Source of the DNA: an uncultured Christensenella sp.
GTDB lineage: Bacteria > Bacillota > Clostridia > Christensenellales > UBA3700
NCBI GenBank assembly: GCA_910584975.1
Contig: CAJUEA010000019.1
Span: 1-28,808, forward strand
Reading direction: 5' to 3'
Length of the DNA: 28,808 nucleotides
Shown: positions 7,245-15,699 of the stretch, piece after piece
How positions within the stretch are numbered: position 1 is the first letter of the stretch
How the letters are laid out: each line of letters begins with the position of its first letter
Translations under genes and position numbers: made by a program
Notes under the pieces: model-generated
What the model was told of the DNA's origin: nothing
What the model saw: the letters and a program-made list of their open reading frames with translations, nothing else
Database searches by the model: none

Positions 7245-7970
7245 TTAAATTGTTAGTTTACTATTTGCATAGTTCTGCAATTCCTTAAGCCTTGTTACAG
7301 AAAGTGGCTCCACTCCGTCAAGACGATATTTAATGCCAAGTTCGTTGTACTTAAACACACCCATAGTATGATAGCCAAGCAACTCATACTTTATAACATT
7401 AGGAAATTTGTTTACAATTTCAACATATTTGTCAATATCTTCTTCCTTGTCATTAATGCCAGGAACAACAACCGTTCTGACCAACACCTTAACGCCCATA
7501 CGCAAAGTTTTTGTCAGCATTGTAATTGTGTTGTCAAGTGAGCCATTTGCATATTCCTTGTAATCCTCATTGTTATGAAATTTCAAATCCACAATTACCA
7601 AATCGGTATAGTGCAAAATTTCATTGATATTTTCAGGAATAACTGCACAAGAAGTATCAATTGTGTTTGTAAGACCAAGCTCTGAATGTACCCTTTTGAA
7701 CAATTCAAGCACACCATCAGCCTGCATAAGTGGTTCTCCACCAGTCACAGTCAAGCCACCACCATTTTTATAAAAAGATTTGTAATGTTGCATTTGCTCA
7801 ATCACACTATCCACGCTTTTAGGCTTGCCAATGCCACATTTCCAAGTGTCTGGATTGTGACAATAAACACACCTATAAGGACAGCCTTGCAAAAACAACG
7901 CATATCTTATCCCCGCCCCTTCAAGAGTTGCAAAACTCTCAATCGAGTGAACATTTAAAGTAATTTCCAT
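7245..7970 (-). CDS. pflA: Pyruvate formate-lyase activating enzyme
   Basis: A 241-residue radical SAM enzyme that installs the glycyl radical on pyruvate formate-lyase. The cluster motif CxxxCxxC is at Cys30, Cys34 and Cys37 (CPYRCVYCHNPDTW), followed by GGGLTVTGGEPLMQ (SAM-binding GGE motif) and later VRTVVVPGINDKEEDI. The N-terminal ESFATLEGAGIRYALFLQGC is typical of PflA. Length matches E. coli PflA (246). It sits directly downstream of pflB on the same strand, 267 bases away, but a terminator-like hairpin after pflB suggests partly separate expression. The ribosome binding site is weak (TAGGTT before ATATG). It has one of four copies of the CAAAAATCGATA motif about 180 bases upstream. 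Confidence 0.96.
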   Translation of the reverse strand: MEITLNVHSIESFATLEGAGIRYALFLQGCPYRCVYCHNPDTWKCGIGKPKSVDSVIEQMQHYKSFYKNGGGLTVTGGEPLMQADGVLELFKRVHSELGLTNTIDTSCAVIPENINEILHYTDLVIVDLKFHNNEDYKEYANGSLDNTITMLTKTLRMGVKVLVRTVVVPGINDKEEDIDKYVEIVNKFPNVIKYELLGYHTMGVFKYNELGIKYRLDGVEPLSVTRLKELQNYANSKLTI

Positions 7971-7991
7971 ATAAAACCTATTCGGATTTAA

Positions 7992-8011
7992 ATTTTAATC
8001 TTGATTAAAAT
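7992..8011. promoter_or_regulatory. 20-base inverted repeat before pflA
   Basis: ATTTTAATC and GATTAAAAT flank a two-base centre, forming a perfect inverted repeat 22 bases ahead of the pflA start. It may be an operator or a leader hairpin. Because it uses mostly A and T, chance cannot be excluded. Confidence 0.35.
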
Positions 8012-8150
8012 CTAATATTGCAAAAGCAATACTACGCCTCATAAAACTCTCAAAACCATATAACGATTTTGCAATTGATTATAAACATTTATAGTTTAAA
8101 TGTTATCATTTTTTGCTAAAAATTTCATATTTGAATAGGCAAATATATTG

Positions 8151-8162
8151 CAAAAATCGATA
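8151..8162 (+). repeat. CAAAAATCGATA motif, copy 1
   Basis: Exact 12-base motif between pflB and pflA, about 180 bases before the pflA start. Three more exact copies occur in this window, all intergenic. The following bases CTA are shared with copy 4. Function unknown; a regulator binding site is one possibility. Confidence 0.5.
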
Positions 8163-8189
8163 CTAATAATTTAAACAATCAGTTTATGC

Positions 8190-8215
8190 AAAAAGTGCTA
8201 AATAAACTTTAGCAC
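8190..8215 (-). terminator. Terminator of pflB
   Basis: A perfect 8-bp stem GTGCTAAA (8195-8202) with TTTAGCAC (8208-8215), five-base loop. On the minus strand it is followed by TTTTT, just 23 bases after the pflB stop. Modest strength; partial read-through into pflA is possible. Confidence 0.7.
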
Positions 8216-8237
8216 AATTTGCTTTAACCAATATTAA

Positions 8238-10466
8238 TTATAATTTTTGATGGAATGTTCTTGCAATAACTTCCTCTTGTTTGTCACGAGTAAGTTTGTT
8301 GAAGTTTACTGCATAACCACTTACACGAACAGTAAGTGTTGGATATTTTCCAGGATTGTTCATTGCATCAATCAACAAATCTCTGTTCAAAACATTAACA
8401 TTCAAGTGATGAGCATCTTTGCCAAAATATCCATCAAGCATTGTTGTAAGGTTGCTGATTTGAGTTGTTTTATCCTTACCCAAAGCTTCTGGTGTAACAG
8501 AGAAAGTATTTGAAATACCATCACGGCAACTATCATAGTTCAACTTAGAAACACTTGACAAACTTGCTACTGCACCACTTGCATCACGGCCATGCATTGG
8601 GTTTGCACCTGGAGCAAATGGCTCTTTTGCACGACGACCATCTGGAGTGTTACCAGTTTTTCTACCATAAACAACATTTGATGTGATTGTCAAAACACTC
8701 AAAGTGTGAGTTGCACCACGATAGCAAGGAGTCTTCTTCAATTTAGCATAGAAGTCATCAGTGATTTCTTTAGCAATGCTGTCAACTCTGTCATCGTCAT
8801 TACCATATTTAGGGAACTCGCCCTCAGTTTTAAAGTCAACAATAACACCACGCTCGTCCTTGATTGGAGTAACTTTTGCATATTTAATTGCACTCAAGCT
8901 GTCAGTCAAAACTGAAAGTCCGCTGATACCGAAAGCCATCCATCTGTGAGGTTCTGTATCGTGGAAAGCCATTGTCAAACGCTCATAAGCATATTTATCA
9001 TGCATATAGTGAATGATATTCAAAGTGTTTACATAAAGATTTGCAATCCAATCGCTGTATTTGTCATAAGCTTCCATAACCTCTTCGTAAACAAGTGGCT
9101 TGCCTTCCTCAAATACTTTGCCTTTTGGAGCAACTTGAACGCCGTGAACTTCGTCAACACCACCATTCAAAGCCATAAGCAAAACTTTTGCCATATTGCA
9201 TCTTGCACCAAAGAATTGCATTTGCTTACCAGTTTCCATAGCAGAAACGCAACAAGCGATAGAATAGTCATTGCCATATCTGCAACGCATTACATCGTCA
9301 TTTTCATATTGAATACTATCAGTATCAATAGAAACTTGTGCACAGAAGTTCTTGTAAGCTTGAGGTAGCTTTTGGCTCCACAAAATTGTGATGTTTGGCT
9401 CACAGCTGCTACCAAGATTGTACAAAGTTTGAAGTACACGATAAGAGTTTTTAGTAACCATTGGATTACCTTCGCTGTCAACACCAGCCTCACTCATTGT
9501 AACCCATGTTGGGTCGCCTGCAAACAAGTCATTGTACTCTTCTGTTCTCAAGTGACGAACAAGACGCAATTTGATGATTAGGTCATCCATAATTTCTTGT
9601 GCTTGCTCTTCAGTCAAAACACCATTTTTCAAATCTCTTTCAAAATAAATATCAAGGAATGTAGAAATACGACCGATAGAGTTTGCAGCACCATTTTGCT
9701 CCTTAACAGAACCAAGGTATGCAAAATATGTGAATTGAACAGCCTCTTGTGCATTTTTAGCAGGGTTAGAAATATCAAAGCCATAGTTGTTTGCAAGAAC
9801 TTTCAATTGTTTCATAAAGTCGATTTGTTTTGCAAGTTCTTCAACTATACGGATATTCTCCTCAGTCATAACTTTATTGCCATATTCAACTTTGTCAGCC
9901 TCTTTTTGAGCGATAAGGAAATCCATACCATAAAGAGCCAATCTTCTGTAATCGCCAATCAAACGACCACGACCATAGGCATCTGGAAGACCTGTGATAA
10001 TGCCGACATGTCTTGCCTTTCTCATAGTTTCGTTGTATGCTCTGAAAACGCCATCGTTGTGAGTTGTTCTGTATTTGAATTGATCAAGAACTTTGTCTGA
10101 AATTTTGTAACCATAGTTATCACAAGCAGAAATAGCCATTCTCTTACCACCAAACAAGTTTACACCACGAACAAGTGGAGCCTCTGTTTGCAAACCAACG
10201 ATAATCTCTTTGTCTTTATCAATATAGCCTGGGCCATAACTCAAAATAGATGTTTCTCTTTCTGTGTCAATGCCTACCACGCCTTTTTCAGTTTCCTCTT
10301 TCAACAAAGCGTTAATTTTCTCCATAATTGAAGAAGTTCTTTTTGTAGGTCCACACAAAAAGCTTGCATCACCATCGTAAAACTTGTAGTTGCGTTTGAT
10401 GAAATCTGCAACATTGATGCTTTCAGTCCAGCTACCTTCGTTAAAACCTTTCCATTCCTCTCTCAT
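8238..10466 (-). CDS. pflB: Formate C-acetyltransferase (pyruvate formate-lyase)
   Basis: A 742-residue glycyl radical enzyme that converts pyruvate and CoA to acetyl-CoA and formate, central to anaerobic mixed-acid fermentation. The catalytic pair is Cys405-Cys406 (YSIACCVSAM), and the radical Gly717 lies in RVSGYAVNFNKL near the C-terminus. Other family stretches include PDAYGRGRLIGDYRRLALYG and GRKTGNTPDGRRAKEPFAPG. The double Cys separates it from choline trimethylamine-lyase and diol dehydratase relatives. ATG 10466-10464 is preferred because GGAGG lies seven or eight bases upstream; a longer in-frame start ten codons earlier would include that site. Its activating enzyme is the next gene downstream. 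Confidence 0.98.
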   Translation of the reverse strand: MREEWKGFNEGSWTESINVADFIKRNYKFYDGDASFLCGPTKRTSSIMEKINALLKEETEKGVVGIDTERETSILSYGPGYIDKDKEIIVGLQTEAPLVRGVNLFGGKRMAISACDNYGYKISDKVLDQFKYRTTHNDGVFRAYNETMRKARHVGIITGLPDAYGRGRLIGDYRRLALYGMDFLIAQKEADKVEYGNKVMTEENIRIVEELAKQIDFMKQLKVLANNYGFDISNPAKNAQEAVQFTYFAYLGSVKEQNGAANSIGRISTFLDIYFERDLKNGVLTEEQAQEIMDDLIIKLRLVRHLRTEEYNDLFAGDPTWVTMSEAGVDSEGNPMVTKNSYRVLQTLYNLGSSCEPNITILWSQKLPQAYKNFCAQVSIDTDSIQYENDDVMRCRYGNDYSIACCVSAMETGKQMQFFGARCNMAKVLLMALNGGVDEVHGVQVAPKGKVFEEGKPLVYEEVMEAYDKYSDWIANLYVNTLNIIHYMHDKYAYERLTMAFHDTEPHRWMAFGISGLSVLTDSLSAIKYAKVTPIKDERGVIVDFKTEGEFPKYGNDDDRVDSIAKEITDDFYAKLKKTPCYRGATHTLSVLTITSNVVYGRKTGNTPDGRRAKEPFAPGANPMHGRDASGAVASLSSVSKLNYDSCRDGISNTFSVTPEALGKDKTTQISNLTTMLDGYFGKDAHHLNVNVLNRDLLIDAMNNPGKYPTLTVRVSGYAVNFNKLTRDKQEEVIARTFHQKL

Positions 10467-10959
10467 TTTAATACCTCCAAGATTATTAAAGCCCAAAATG
10501 CATACACGGAATATTTATATGCCAAGGCTGTTAAAAGTTATTTAAATACATAATTGATATGTGTAAAAAATTTTTGCAATCATCCAAATTTTCGATAAAT
10601 TTTTTGACAAATTTTATGTCTTAAAAACATTTCAAAAATTAAACGATTTTCAAACAAAATTCTGCATCAAATCTCTTATTTATATTATATATTTTATTGT
10701 ATATATATAATAACACATTAACAAAAAAAAGTCTAGTCTTTTTCCTAAAATTTTTCACATATTTTTAAAAATTTTCATATCCTCATATTAGAAGCTAAAA
10801 AACAAATTTTTTATGCTGCATTAAAAGAAAAATTTGCAAAAAAACTATAAAACTTGGATAAAATACTTTAGCATAGTTATATCAAAATTTATAGTAGCGA
10901 AAATCAATCAGCATAATTTTATTGGTTTTTAGCTCAATCTATGTATAAGAGGTATTAAT
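10467..10959. other. Intergenic region between pflB and the Cys-rich gene
   Basis: About 490 AT-rich bases without a gene, holding the divergent control regions of pflB (minus) and the Cys-rich ORF (plus). No promoter here is convincing enough to call. A half-site-like TTAACAA lies at 10718-10724. On the plus strand CATAGTTATA near 10873 resembles a sporulation sigma-E/K type -10 box, which is only suggestive. Confidence 0.4.
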
Positions 10960-11343
10960 ATGTGTAATTTTTTCGGTAATAATTGTTGTCGCAACAATTG
11001 GCTAAACAATTTTGACAATGCTTTTAATTCTTGCGGCTGCAATAATTGCGGCTGGAACAATGCTCGTTCTGGTTGTGGATGTGGTTGCAATAACGGTCGC
11101 AACGGCTGTGGTTGCAATAACGGTCGCAACGGCTGTGGTTGCAATAACAATGGATACAACAATACTCGCTCTGGCTGTGGCTGCAACAATGGTTGTGGTT
11201 GTAACAATGGTTGTGGCTGCAACAACAATCGTTCAGGTTGTGGCTGTGGATACGGCTCTTGCAGTGGTAGTGCAAACAATTTAAATGGTATTCCTGTATT
11301 TTTAATTTGGAATAACAGAAACAATGGTTGCAACTGCAACTGA
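10960..11343 (+). CDS. Cys/Gly/Asn-rich low-complexity repeat protein
   Basis: A 127-residue protein of very unusual composition: I count 24 Cys and about 40 Asn, and with Gly these three make up roughly three quarters of the chain. It starts MCNFFGNNCCRNNWLNNF, then repeats GCGCNN and GCGCNNGRN units from about residue 24 to 100, then a short ordinary stretch, LNGIPVFLIWNN, and ends NGCNCN. There is no signal peptide. AGAGGT precedes the ATG at 10960. Similar high-Cys proteins in Firmicutes are sometimes auto-named chorion-class high-cysteine proteins; candidates for role are spore-coat or surface cross-linking or metal binding, all inference. The DNA is visibly repetitive and richer in G and C than its flanks. 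Reading frames antisense or shifted here are shadows. Confidence 0.75.
   Translation: MCNFFGNNCCRNNWLNNFDNAFNSCGCNNCGWNNARSGCGCGCNNGRNGCGCNNGRNGCGCNNNGYNNTRSGCGCNNGCGCNNGCGCNNNRSGCGCGYGSCSGSANNLNGIPVFLIWNNRNNGCNCN
11080..11147 (+). repeat. 27-bp in-gene tandem repeat
   Basis: Two exact 27-base copies (11080-11106 and 11107-11133) and a partial third, encoding CGCNNGRNG-type units. A second tandem with 18-base period (GCGCNN) follows at about 11181-11222. The near identity of copies suggests recent slippage or copy-number change. Confidence 0.85.
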
Positions 11344-11809
11344 TTGCGACTTAAATATACAAACAAGCAAATTAATTAAACAAGATAAAATTTAAATTTT
11401 AAAATAAAGTACAAAAGATAAAATAAATTTTTCATCAACTAAAATTATTTTATAAAGTTAGAAAAATTTTTTTTCATTAATTTGAGCTTATATATTTATA
11501 TAAATTTATAAATTATCTTTATTGAGTATATTTGCTTTCTCAAAAATTAGTAATGATTATTATTTTAATATTTTAAAAGCAATAATCATTATCGATTTGT
11601 AAATGTAAAAGTAGTAACCATTATTATTTTATTTCTAGAAAAATAAAATATACTTAATATTCAAAAATATTATTTAGGTATAAATGTTTCTGCTTTTATT
11701 TCATATAAATTACCCCGCAGCCAAAACTGCGGGGTATCTGCAATACATTAAATTCAACTAACTCTCAAAACATTAAATGAAAGATTAAGCATTAAAATTT
11801 TATTCCAAC
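11344..11809. other. AT-rich convergent intergenic region with hairpins
   Basis: No gene was found. It contains a long hairpin at 11551-11591, whose 11-bp stem is TAATGATTATT with AATAATCATTA around an inner TTTTAA/TTAAAA stem, and the GC-rich hairpin at 11711-11736. Both flanking genes end here, so these are likely 3' end structures. Confidence 0.5.
11711..11736. terminator. GC-rich hairpin downstream of MATE gene
   Basis: A perfect 10-bp stem TACCCCGCAG with CTGCGGGGTA and six-base loop, 74 bases past the MATE stop. Its T-tail is poor on both strands, so it may stabilise or end transcripts rather than be a classical terminator. Confidence 0.6.
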
Positions 11810-13426
11810 TCAAACAATTGCATTGTCAGAGTTTTCTTTTTCAGCATCACAGCTTTCTGCGTTATCCAAACACTTTTCTGACATATCGCCTAATTGCTCT
11901 TCTTCCACACTTTCATTCCCCATTGTATCTGCCACAATCAAAGCCTCTTCAGTAGCAAGGCAATCATTGATATTTGATTCAATTGCAGCCTTGTCAGCAA
12001 TATTTTCCAATTCTTGATTTTCAGGAACAGCTTGAGCAATTTTTCGTTTTGCAAAGGCTTTTTTGACAGCAAAGAAATAGTAAGGAGTAAAAATCAACAT
12101 AACAAGAATATCCGACAATGGATAACTCCACCAAAGCACATCCAATCCCCACAATTTACCAAACAATATAGCCAGTGGCAAAATGAAAATAACTTGCCTT
12201 AAAAGAGACATCAATAAAGATGTTATTCCATATCCAATAGATTGATATCCTGTTGTAACAATAATGTTGACTGCTGCAAACAAGAAACTCCAACTGATAA
12301 CTTTTAATGTTACTGTGCCAACTTTCAAAAGTTCTGCATATTCCAATATTTCCTGTTCACTTGTAGAGTTTTCAAACAAACCAATCAACCATTCTGGACA
12401 AAGTTGAAATATAATCAAGCCAATCGCCATAATGATCAAGCTTACAATAATAGAAAGCCAAAATGTTTGCTTATATCTTTTATCTTGATTTGCACCAAAA
12501 TTATAAGACATAATTGGCAATGCACCTTGATTTAATCCAAAAATAGGCATAAACACAAAAGATTGCAGTTTAAAATATACGCCAAGTGCAGATGGAGCTT
12601 TTGTGCTGTAAGCTATTATGATAGAATTCATAATGATAACAATAATACCACTTACAGCATTCATAATCATAACAGGCAGTCCAATTCGCACAATTTCTTT
12701 AAATTTTTTTAAGCTAATTTTAACATTTTTGAAAAACATATCAATGATATGTCTGCGTCTTGATGCCAACACAATAACAAAAATCATACTTATTATTTGC
12801 CCCAAAACGGTTGCAATACCTGCGCCTACAATCCCTAATTTGCAAACAAAAATAAAAATCGGGTCAAAAATAATGTTAATTACAGCACCTAACAATTGAG
12901 AAAGCATTGGGATAATCATATTACCTGTTGCCTGCAACACCTTTGAAAACAAAATTTCAATCATAGAGCCAAAGCAGCAAACCATGCAAATGGTAAGATA
13001 TTGAGTACCCATATTTACAATCTGCTCATTAGCCGTAAATATTTGCATAAACAATTTTGGCAAAAAAGATCCCAAAATCATAAAAAATATCGTAGTTATT
13101 ATCGCCATTTTAAAGCCAGTTTGTGCCAATGTATCGGCATCTGCTTTATTTTTCTCACCTAATCTTCTTGCAACTATCGTACTAGTGCCCACACCAACAC
13201 CAAGCGAAAAAGCCAACATTATCTGCTGAAGAGGAAACGCAAACGATACTGCATCCAATGCAAGTCCACTGACTTTTGCAACAAACAAGCTATCTACAAT
13301 ATTGTAAAGCGACAAAACAAGCATAGAAAAAATTGCTGGCAATGACATTGTTAGCAACAATTTTGGTATTGGCATAACACCCAATTTATTTTCTTTTATT
13401 TTGTTATCAATAACCATTTCACTCAT
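11810..13426 (-). CDS. MATE family multidrug/Na+ antiporter with acidic tail
   Basis: A 538-residue polytopic membrane protein of the MATE exporter family (MepA-like branch), which expels drugs or metabolites using a cation gradient. The start PKLLLTMSLPAIFSMLVLSL, YNIVDSLFVAKVSG and later GLPVMIMNAVSGI and FGLNQGALPIMSYNFGA motifs are characteristic; about twelve hydrophobic helices fit residues 15-455. Unusually, about 80 residues follow the last helix (after FFAVKKAFAKRKIAQ), strongly acidic (ESVEEEQLGDMSEK and similar) and probably disordered in the cytoplasm; typical MATE proteins end near 450 residues. GAGGT precedes the ATG. A TTGACA box 44 bases upstream suggests a very short leader. 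Substrate cannot be told. Confidence 0.93.
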   Translation of the reverse strand: MSEMVIDNKIKENKLGVMPIPKLLLTMSLPAIFSMLVLSLYNIVDSLFVAKVSGLALDAVSFAFPLQQIMLAFSLGVGVGTSTIVARRLGEKNKADADTLAQTGFKMAIITTIFFMILGSFLPKLFMQIFTANEQIVNMGTQYLTICMVCCFGSMIEILFSKVLQATGNMIIPMLSQLLGAVINIIFDPIFIFVCKLGIVGAGIATVLGQIISMIFVIVLASRRRHIIDMFFKNVKISLKKFKEIVRIGLPVMIMNAVSGIIVIIMNSIIIAYSTKAPSALGVYFKLQSFVFMPIFGLNQGALPIMSYNFGANQDKRYKQTFWLSIIVSLIIMAIGLIIFQLCPEWLIGLFENSTSEQEILEYAELLKVGTVTLKVISWSFLFAAVNIIVTTGYQSIGYGITSLLMSLLRQVIFILPLAILFGKLWGLDVLWWSYPLSDILVMLIFTPYYFFAVKKAFAKRKIAQAVPENQELENIADKAAIESNINDCLATEEALIVADTMGNESVEEEQLGDMSEKCLDNAESCDAEKENSDNAIV

Positions 13427-13446
13427 TTAGAATCAACCTCTTGATA

Positions 13447-13475
13447 AACTTAACACTTTAAAAGATAAATGTCAA
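13447..13475 (-). promoter_or_regulatory. Possible promoter of the MATE gene
   Basis: On the minus strand, TTGACA (13475-13470), 17 bp, TAAGTT (13452-13447). The -35 is perfect but the -10 is poor. If used, transcription starts at or beside the ribosome binding site. Confidence 0.4.
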
Positions 13476-13482
13476 CCAAAAG

Positions 13483-13511
13483 TTGCATAATTTTATAAAA
13501 TATATTATAAT
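13483..13511 (+). promoter_or_regulatory. Promoter of the DNA glycosylase operon
   Basis: TTGCAT (13483-13488), 17 bp, TATAAT (13506-13511), four and six matches. Start near 13518 gives a leader of about 170 bases, in which ATTCAAAATATGACA and ATTCAAAATACGACA recur about 110 bases apart. Confidence 0.55.
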
Positions 13512-13690
13512 AAACAAGATATCAATTCAAGATTATCAAAAGTCATTCAAAATATGACAAAAGCAGATTTTTTATTACGGTATAAAAACAAAATCAGCGA
13601 TAATATCAAACAAAATCACATATTAAGACAAAAAATACAACAAAAACAGAAAACAAGAATTCAAAATACGACAGAAAAGGTAAAAACAAA

Positions 13691-14491
13691 ATGCAAAATA
13701 ATACTATAATAACTGACGCAAAGGATTTTAATATCAAGCAAACTTTGGAATGTGGACAACTTTTTCGCTACACTATCAAAGATAATTGTGCAGAAGTTTT
13801 TTCACTTGATAAAAAAGCTGTTTTATACGAAAACAACGGCAACATTATCATTGAAAATGAAGATAAAGAATATTTCAACAATTATTTTGACCTAAATTGC
13901 GACTATTCTCAAATAAAAACCAATTTGTCAGGCTTGCCACTTATGGATAAAGCAATCCAATACGGCTACGGAATAAGAATTTTGCGTCAAGATATTTTGG
14001 AAACAATAATAAGCTTTATTATTTCTGCAAACAACAATATCCCAAGAATCCAAGGAATCTTAAGCAGAATTGCACCAAACGGCAAATTTCCACAACTTGC
14101 AGAATTAGCTTGTATAACACAAGCAGATTTCAAAGCAATGGGATGTGGCTACAGGGCAAGTTATCTTGAAAAAACAATTAAAACCCTTGCAGAAAATAAA
14201 ATTAACCTTCTATCTCCATATGAAATGAATGGAAATGATGCAAACAAATTTTTATGCAATAACTTGGTGGGAGTGGGGCCAAAAGTTGCCGATTGCATTC
14301 TTTTGTTTGGTTATCATAAAATGGATGTTTTTCCTGTTGACACTTGGGTTAAAAAGATTTATGATGATTTGTTTGGAATCTCATCTTCCCCAAAAGTCAT
14401 ACGCCAAAAACTTATTGAAACATATGGCGAAAACGCAGGATATGCCCAACAATATTTGTTTTATCATAAGCGAGATAGTAGTAAGGAGTAA
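13691..14491 (+). CDS. ogg: 8-oxoguanine DNA glycosylase / AP lyase, OGG1 type
   Basis: A 266-residue base-excision repair enzyme of the HhH-GPD superfamily that removes 8-oxoguanine. The N-terminal domain has FNIKQTLECGQLFRY, the standard OGG1 opening. The helix-hairpin-helix reads NNLVGVGPKVADCILLFGY with the catalytic Lys198, and PVDTWVKKIY supplies the catalytic Asp217. The QDILETIISFIISANNNIPRI segment is typical of this family. Length suits clostridial OGG proteins, which lack the eukaryotic extensions. The ribosome binding site is weak (AGGT ten bases before ATG). Two bases after its stop comes the TTG of the NYN-like gene, whose AAGGAG lies inside the end of this gene, so they form one operon. 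Confidence 0.93.
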   Translation: MQNNTIITDAKDFNIKQTLECGQLFRYTIKDNCAEVFSLDKKAVLYENNGNIIIENEDKEYFNNYFDLNCDYSQIKTNLSGLPLMDKAIQYGYGIRILRQDILETIISFIISANNNIPRIQGILSRIAPNGKFPQLAELACITQADFKAMGCGYRASYLEKTIKTLAENKINLLSPYEMNGNDANKFLCNNLVGVGPKVADCILLFGYHKMDVFPVDTWVKKIYDDLFGISSSPKVIRQKLIETYGENAGYAQQYLFYHKRDSSKE

Positions 14492-14493
14492 AA

Positions 14494-15288
14494 TTGAACT
14501 ATCTTCTTTCCATCGACTTGAACACAACAAGACTGAACAATCAAAACTACACTTGCCTTATCAACAGCATTCCAAAAAGCAATTTGACAATACATATTTA
14601 CAATTATATTGAACAAAAGCACGGGAAACTGCCATTCAATCACAATGAAATTCTTCATCCATACATTGGCAGCAGAAAAAAAGTTGCACTTGATATTCCT
14701 CAAGCACTTGACATAGTTGAAATTTGTGCAAAAAATAAATTTGACAAAGTTTATATTTTATGTGGCGAGTATGAAAGCGAATTTTTGTATAACAAATTAA
14801 ACCATATGAATATAATTTTTTGCAAAATACTACCCTCAACTTTAAGACAAACAGAGGAAAACAACATTGTAAAAGTTGACATCAATAATGCAGTTTTTGA
14901 AAGCACTAACGCAGTTCCTGATAATATTTTACAAGAAATATCGCAAAACCATCAATTTGAAAATGAATTTGAGAGTAACGAAATTCTGCATAATGTGGAT
15001 AATTATGCAAAAGAAGTTGCAACAACTGCCATTGAAAGAGTACAACCATTCAAACTTTTAAGCACACCTTCCGACTCAAATTTGAATAAAAATTATTCTC
15101 AAATGAACAATCCTAAGGAAACAATTGATTTGAAAACAATTAAAGAAAACTTTGAGCATATCATAAATTTGAAAGATAAAAATGATAACAAATCAACGCA
15201 AAGCAAACTTACAACAAAACTTACACCAGAGCAAATTAAACAAATTTATGCCTTCATAAAATACAGAAAGCTTATAAGACAAATCTAA
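14494..15288 (+). CDS. NYN/LabA-like domain protein (tentative)
   Basis: A 264-residue protein with no clear name. Residues 1-115 resemble the NYN (LabA/DUF88) PIN-like nuclease fold: strand MNYLLSIDLN at the start, then KKVALDIPQALDIVEICAKN and KFDKVYILCGEYESEFLYNK, which parallels the NYN pattern of an alternating Asp, a helix, then a hydrophobic strand ending in G-D-x-D-F. Here that last motif is GEYESEF, so acidic residues are only partly kept and catalysis is doubtful. Residues 120-230 look flexible and polar; the C-terminus LTPEQIKQIYAFIKYRKLIR is a basic helix. Start is TTG 14494 because AAGGAG is five bases upstream and no ATG fits. It is coupled to the OGG gene, hinting at nucleic-acid-related work. 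Confidence 0.55.
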   Translation: MNYLLSIDLNTTRLNNQNYTCLINSIPKSNLTIHIYNYIEQKHGKLPFNHNEILHPYIGSRKKVALDIPQALDIVEICAKNKFDKVYILCGEYESEFLYNKLNHMNIIFCKILPSTLRQTEENNIVKVDINNAVFESTNAVPDNILQEISQNHQFENEFESNEILHNVDNYAKEVATTAIERVQPFKLLSTPSDSNLNKNYSQMNNPKETIDLKTIKENFEHIINLKDKNDNKSTQSKLTTKLTPEQIKQIYAFIKYRKLIRQI

Positions 15289-15699
15289 AAACTAACAATA
15301 TCTGCATTGTGTAGATATTGTTCTTATATTAATATAACAAAATTTGTCGTCACAAAAAAAAAGACAACTATAATCGTAAAATTTTCTTATATTTATATAT
15401 TGATTACCAAATACTATTATTGAATTTATTCTTCAAATAATCATTAAATATTTTCAGATTATCCACATAATGCAGATTATTTTAATTTTCAATTCCATAA
15501 CTACAAAATTTAATTAACTTCAATTTTTAGTTTTAAAAGTTTTAAGTTTTAGATAAACAGCAGATTTATCATAAAAATTTAGCAAATAAATTTTTAAAAC
15601 TTAATATCCATATAAGCATAAAAAAAACATCTCAAATGAATTGGGATGTTTTTTTTGTTTTAATGAAATTTTAATTATTAAATTAAATTTAAAAGCAAA
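15289..15699. other. Convergent intergenic region with two hairpins
   Basis: No gene was seen. A weak hairpin AACAATATCT/AGATATTGTT (15294-15322, nine-base loop) lies just past the NYN-like gene; the main terminator is at 15620-15656. The AT-rich DNA between shows nothing I can name. Confidence 0.5.
15620..15656. terminator. Bidirectional terminator between NYN-like gene and ppx
   Basis: An A8 run, stem CATCTCAA with TTGGGATG (one G-U pair on the plus transcript, one mismatch on the minus), five-base loop, T8 run. It is 44 bases past the ppx stop and also faces the OGG operon. Confidence 0.8.

Noticed and set aside
8247..10100. Several plus-strand frames opposite pflB
   Set aside because: They are antisense shadows of a highly conserved enzyme with no translation signals.
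10718..10724. Rex-like operator half TTAACAA upstream of pflB
   Set aside because: The second half-site does not match, so the palindrome needed for Rex is missing.
11080..11222. Possible CRISPR-like array
   Set aside because: The 27-bp and 18-bp units are tandem without spacers and lie inside a reading frame.
11024..11366. Overlapping open frames, antisense and shifted, across the Cys-rich gene
   Set aside because: They are made of repeat-derived low-complexity sequence and have no ribosome binding site; the plus-strand Cys-rich frame has one.
11551..11593. Fur-box-like sequence (ATAATCATTATC)
   Set aside because: It lies between the ends of two convergent genes with no promoter; a 3' hairpin explains it better.
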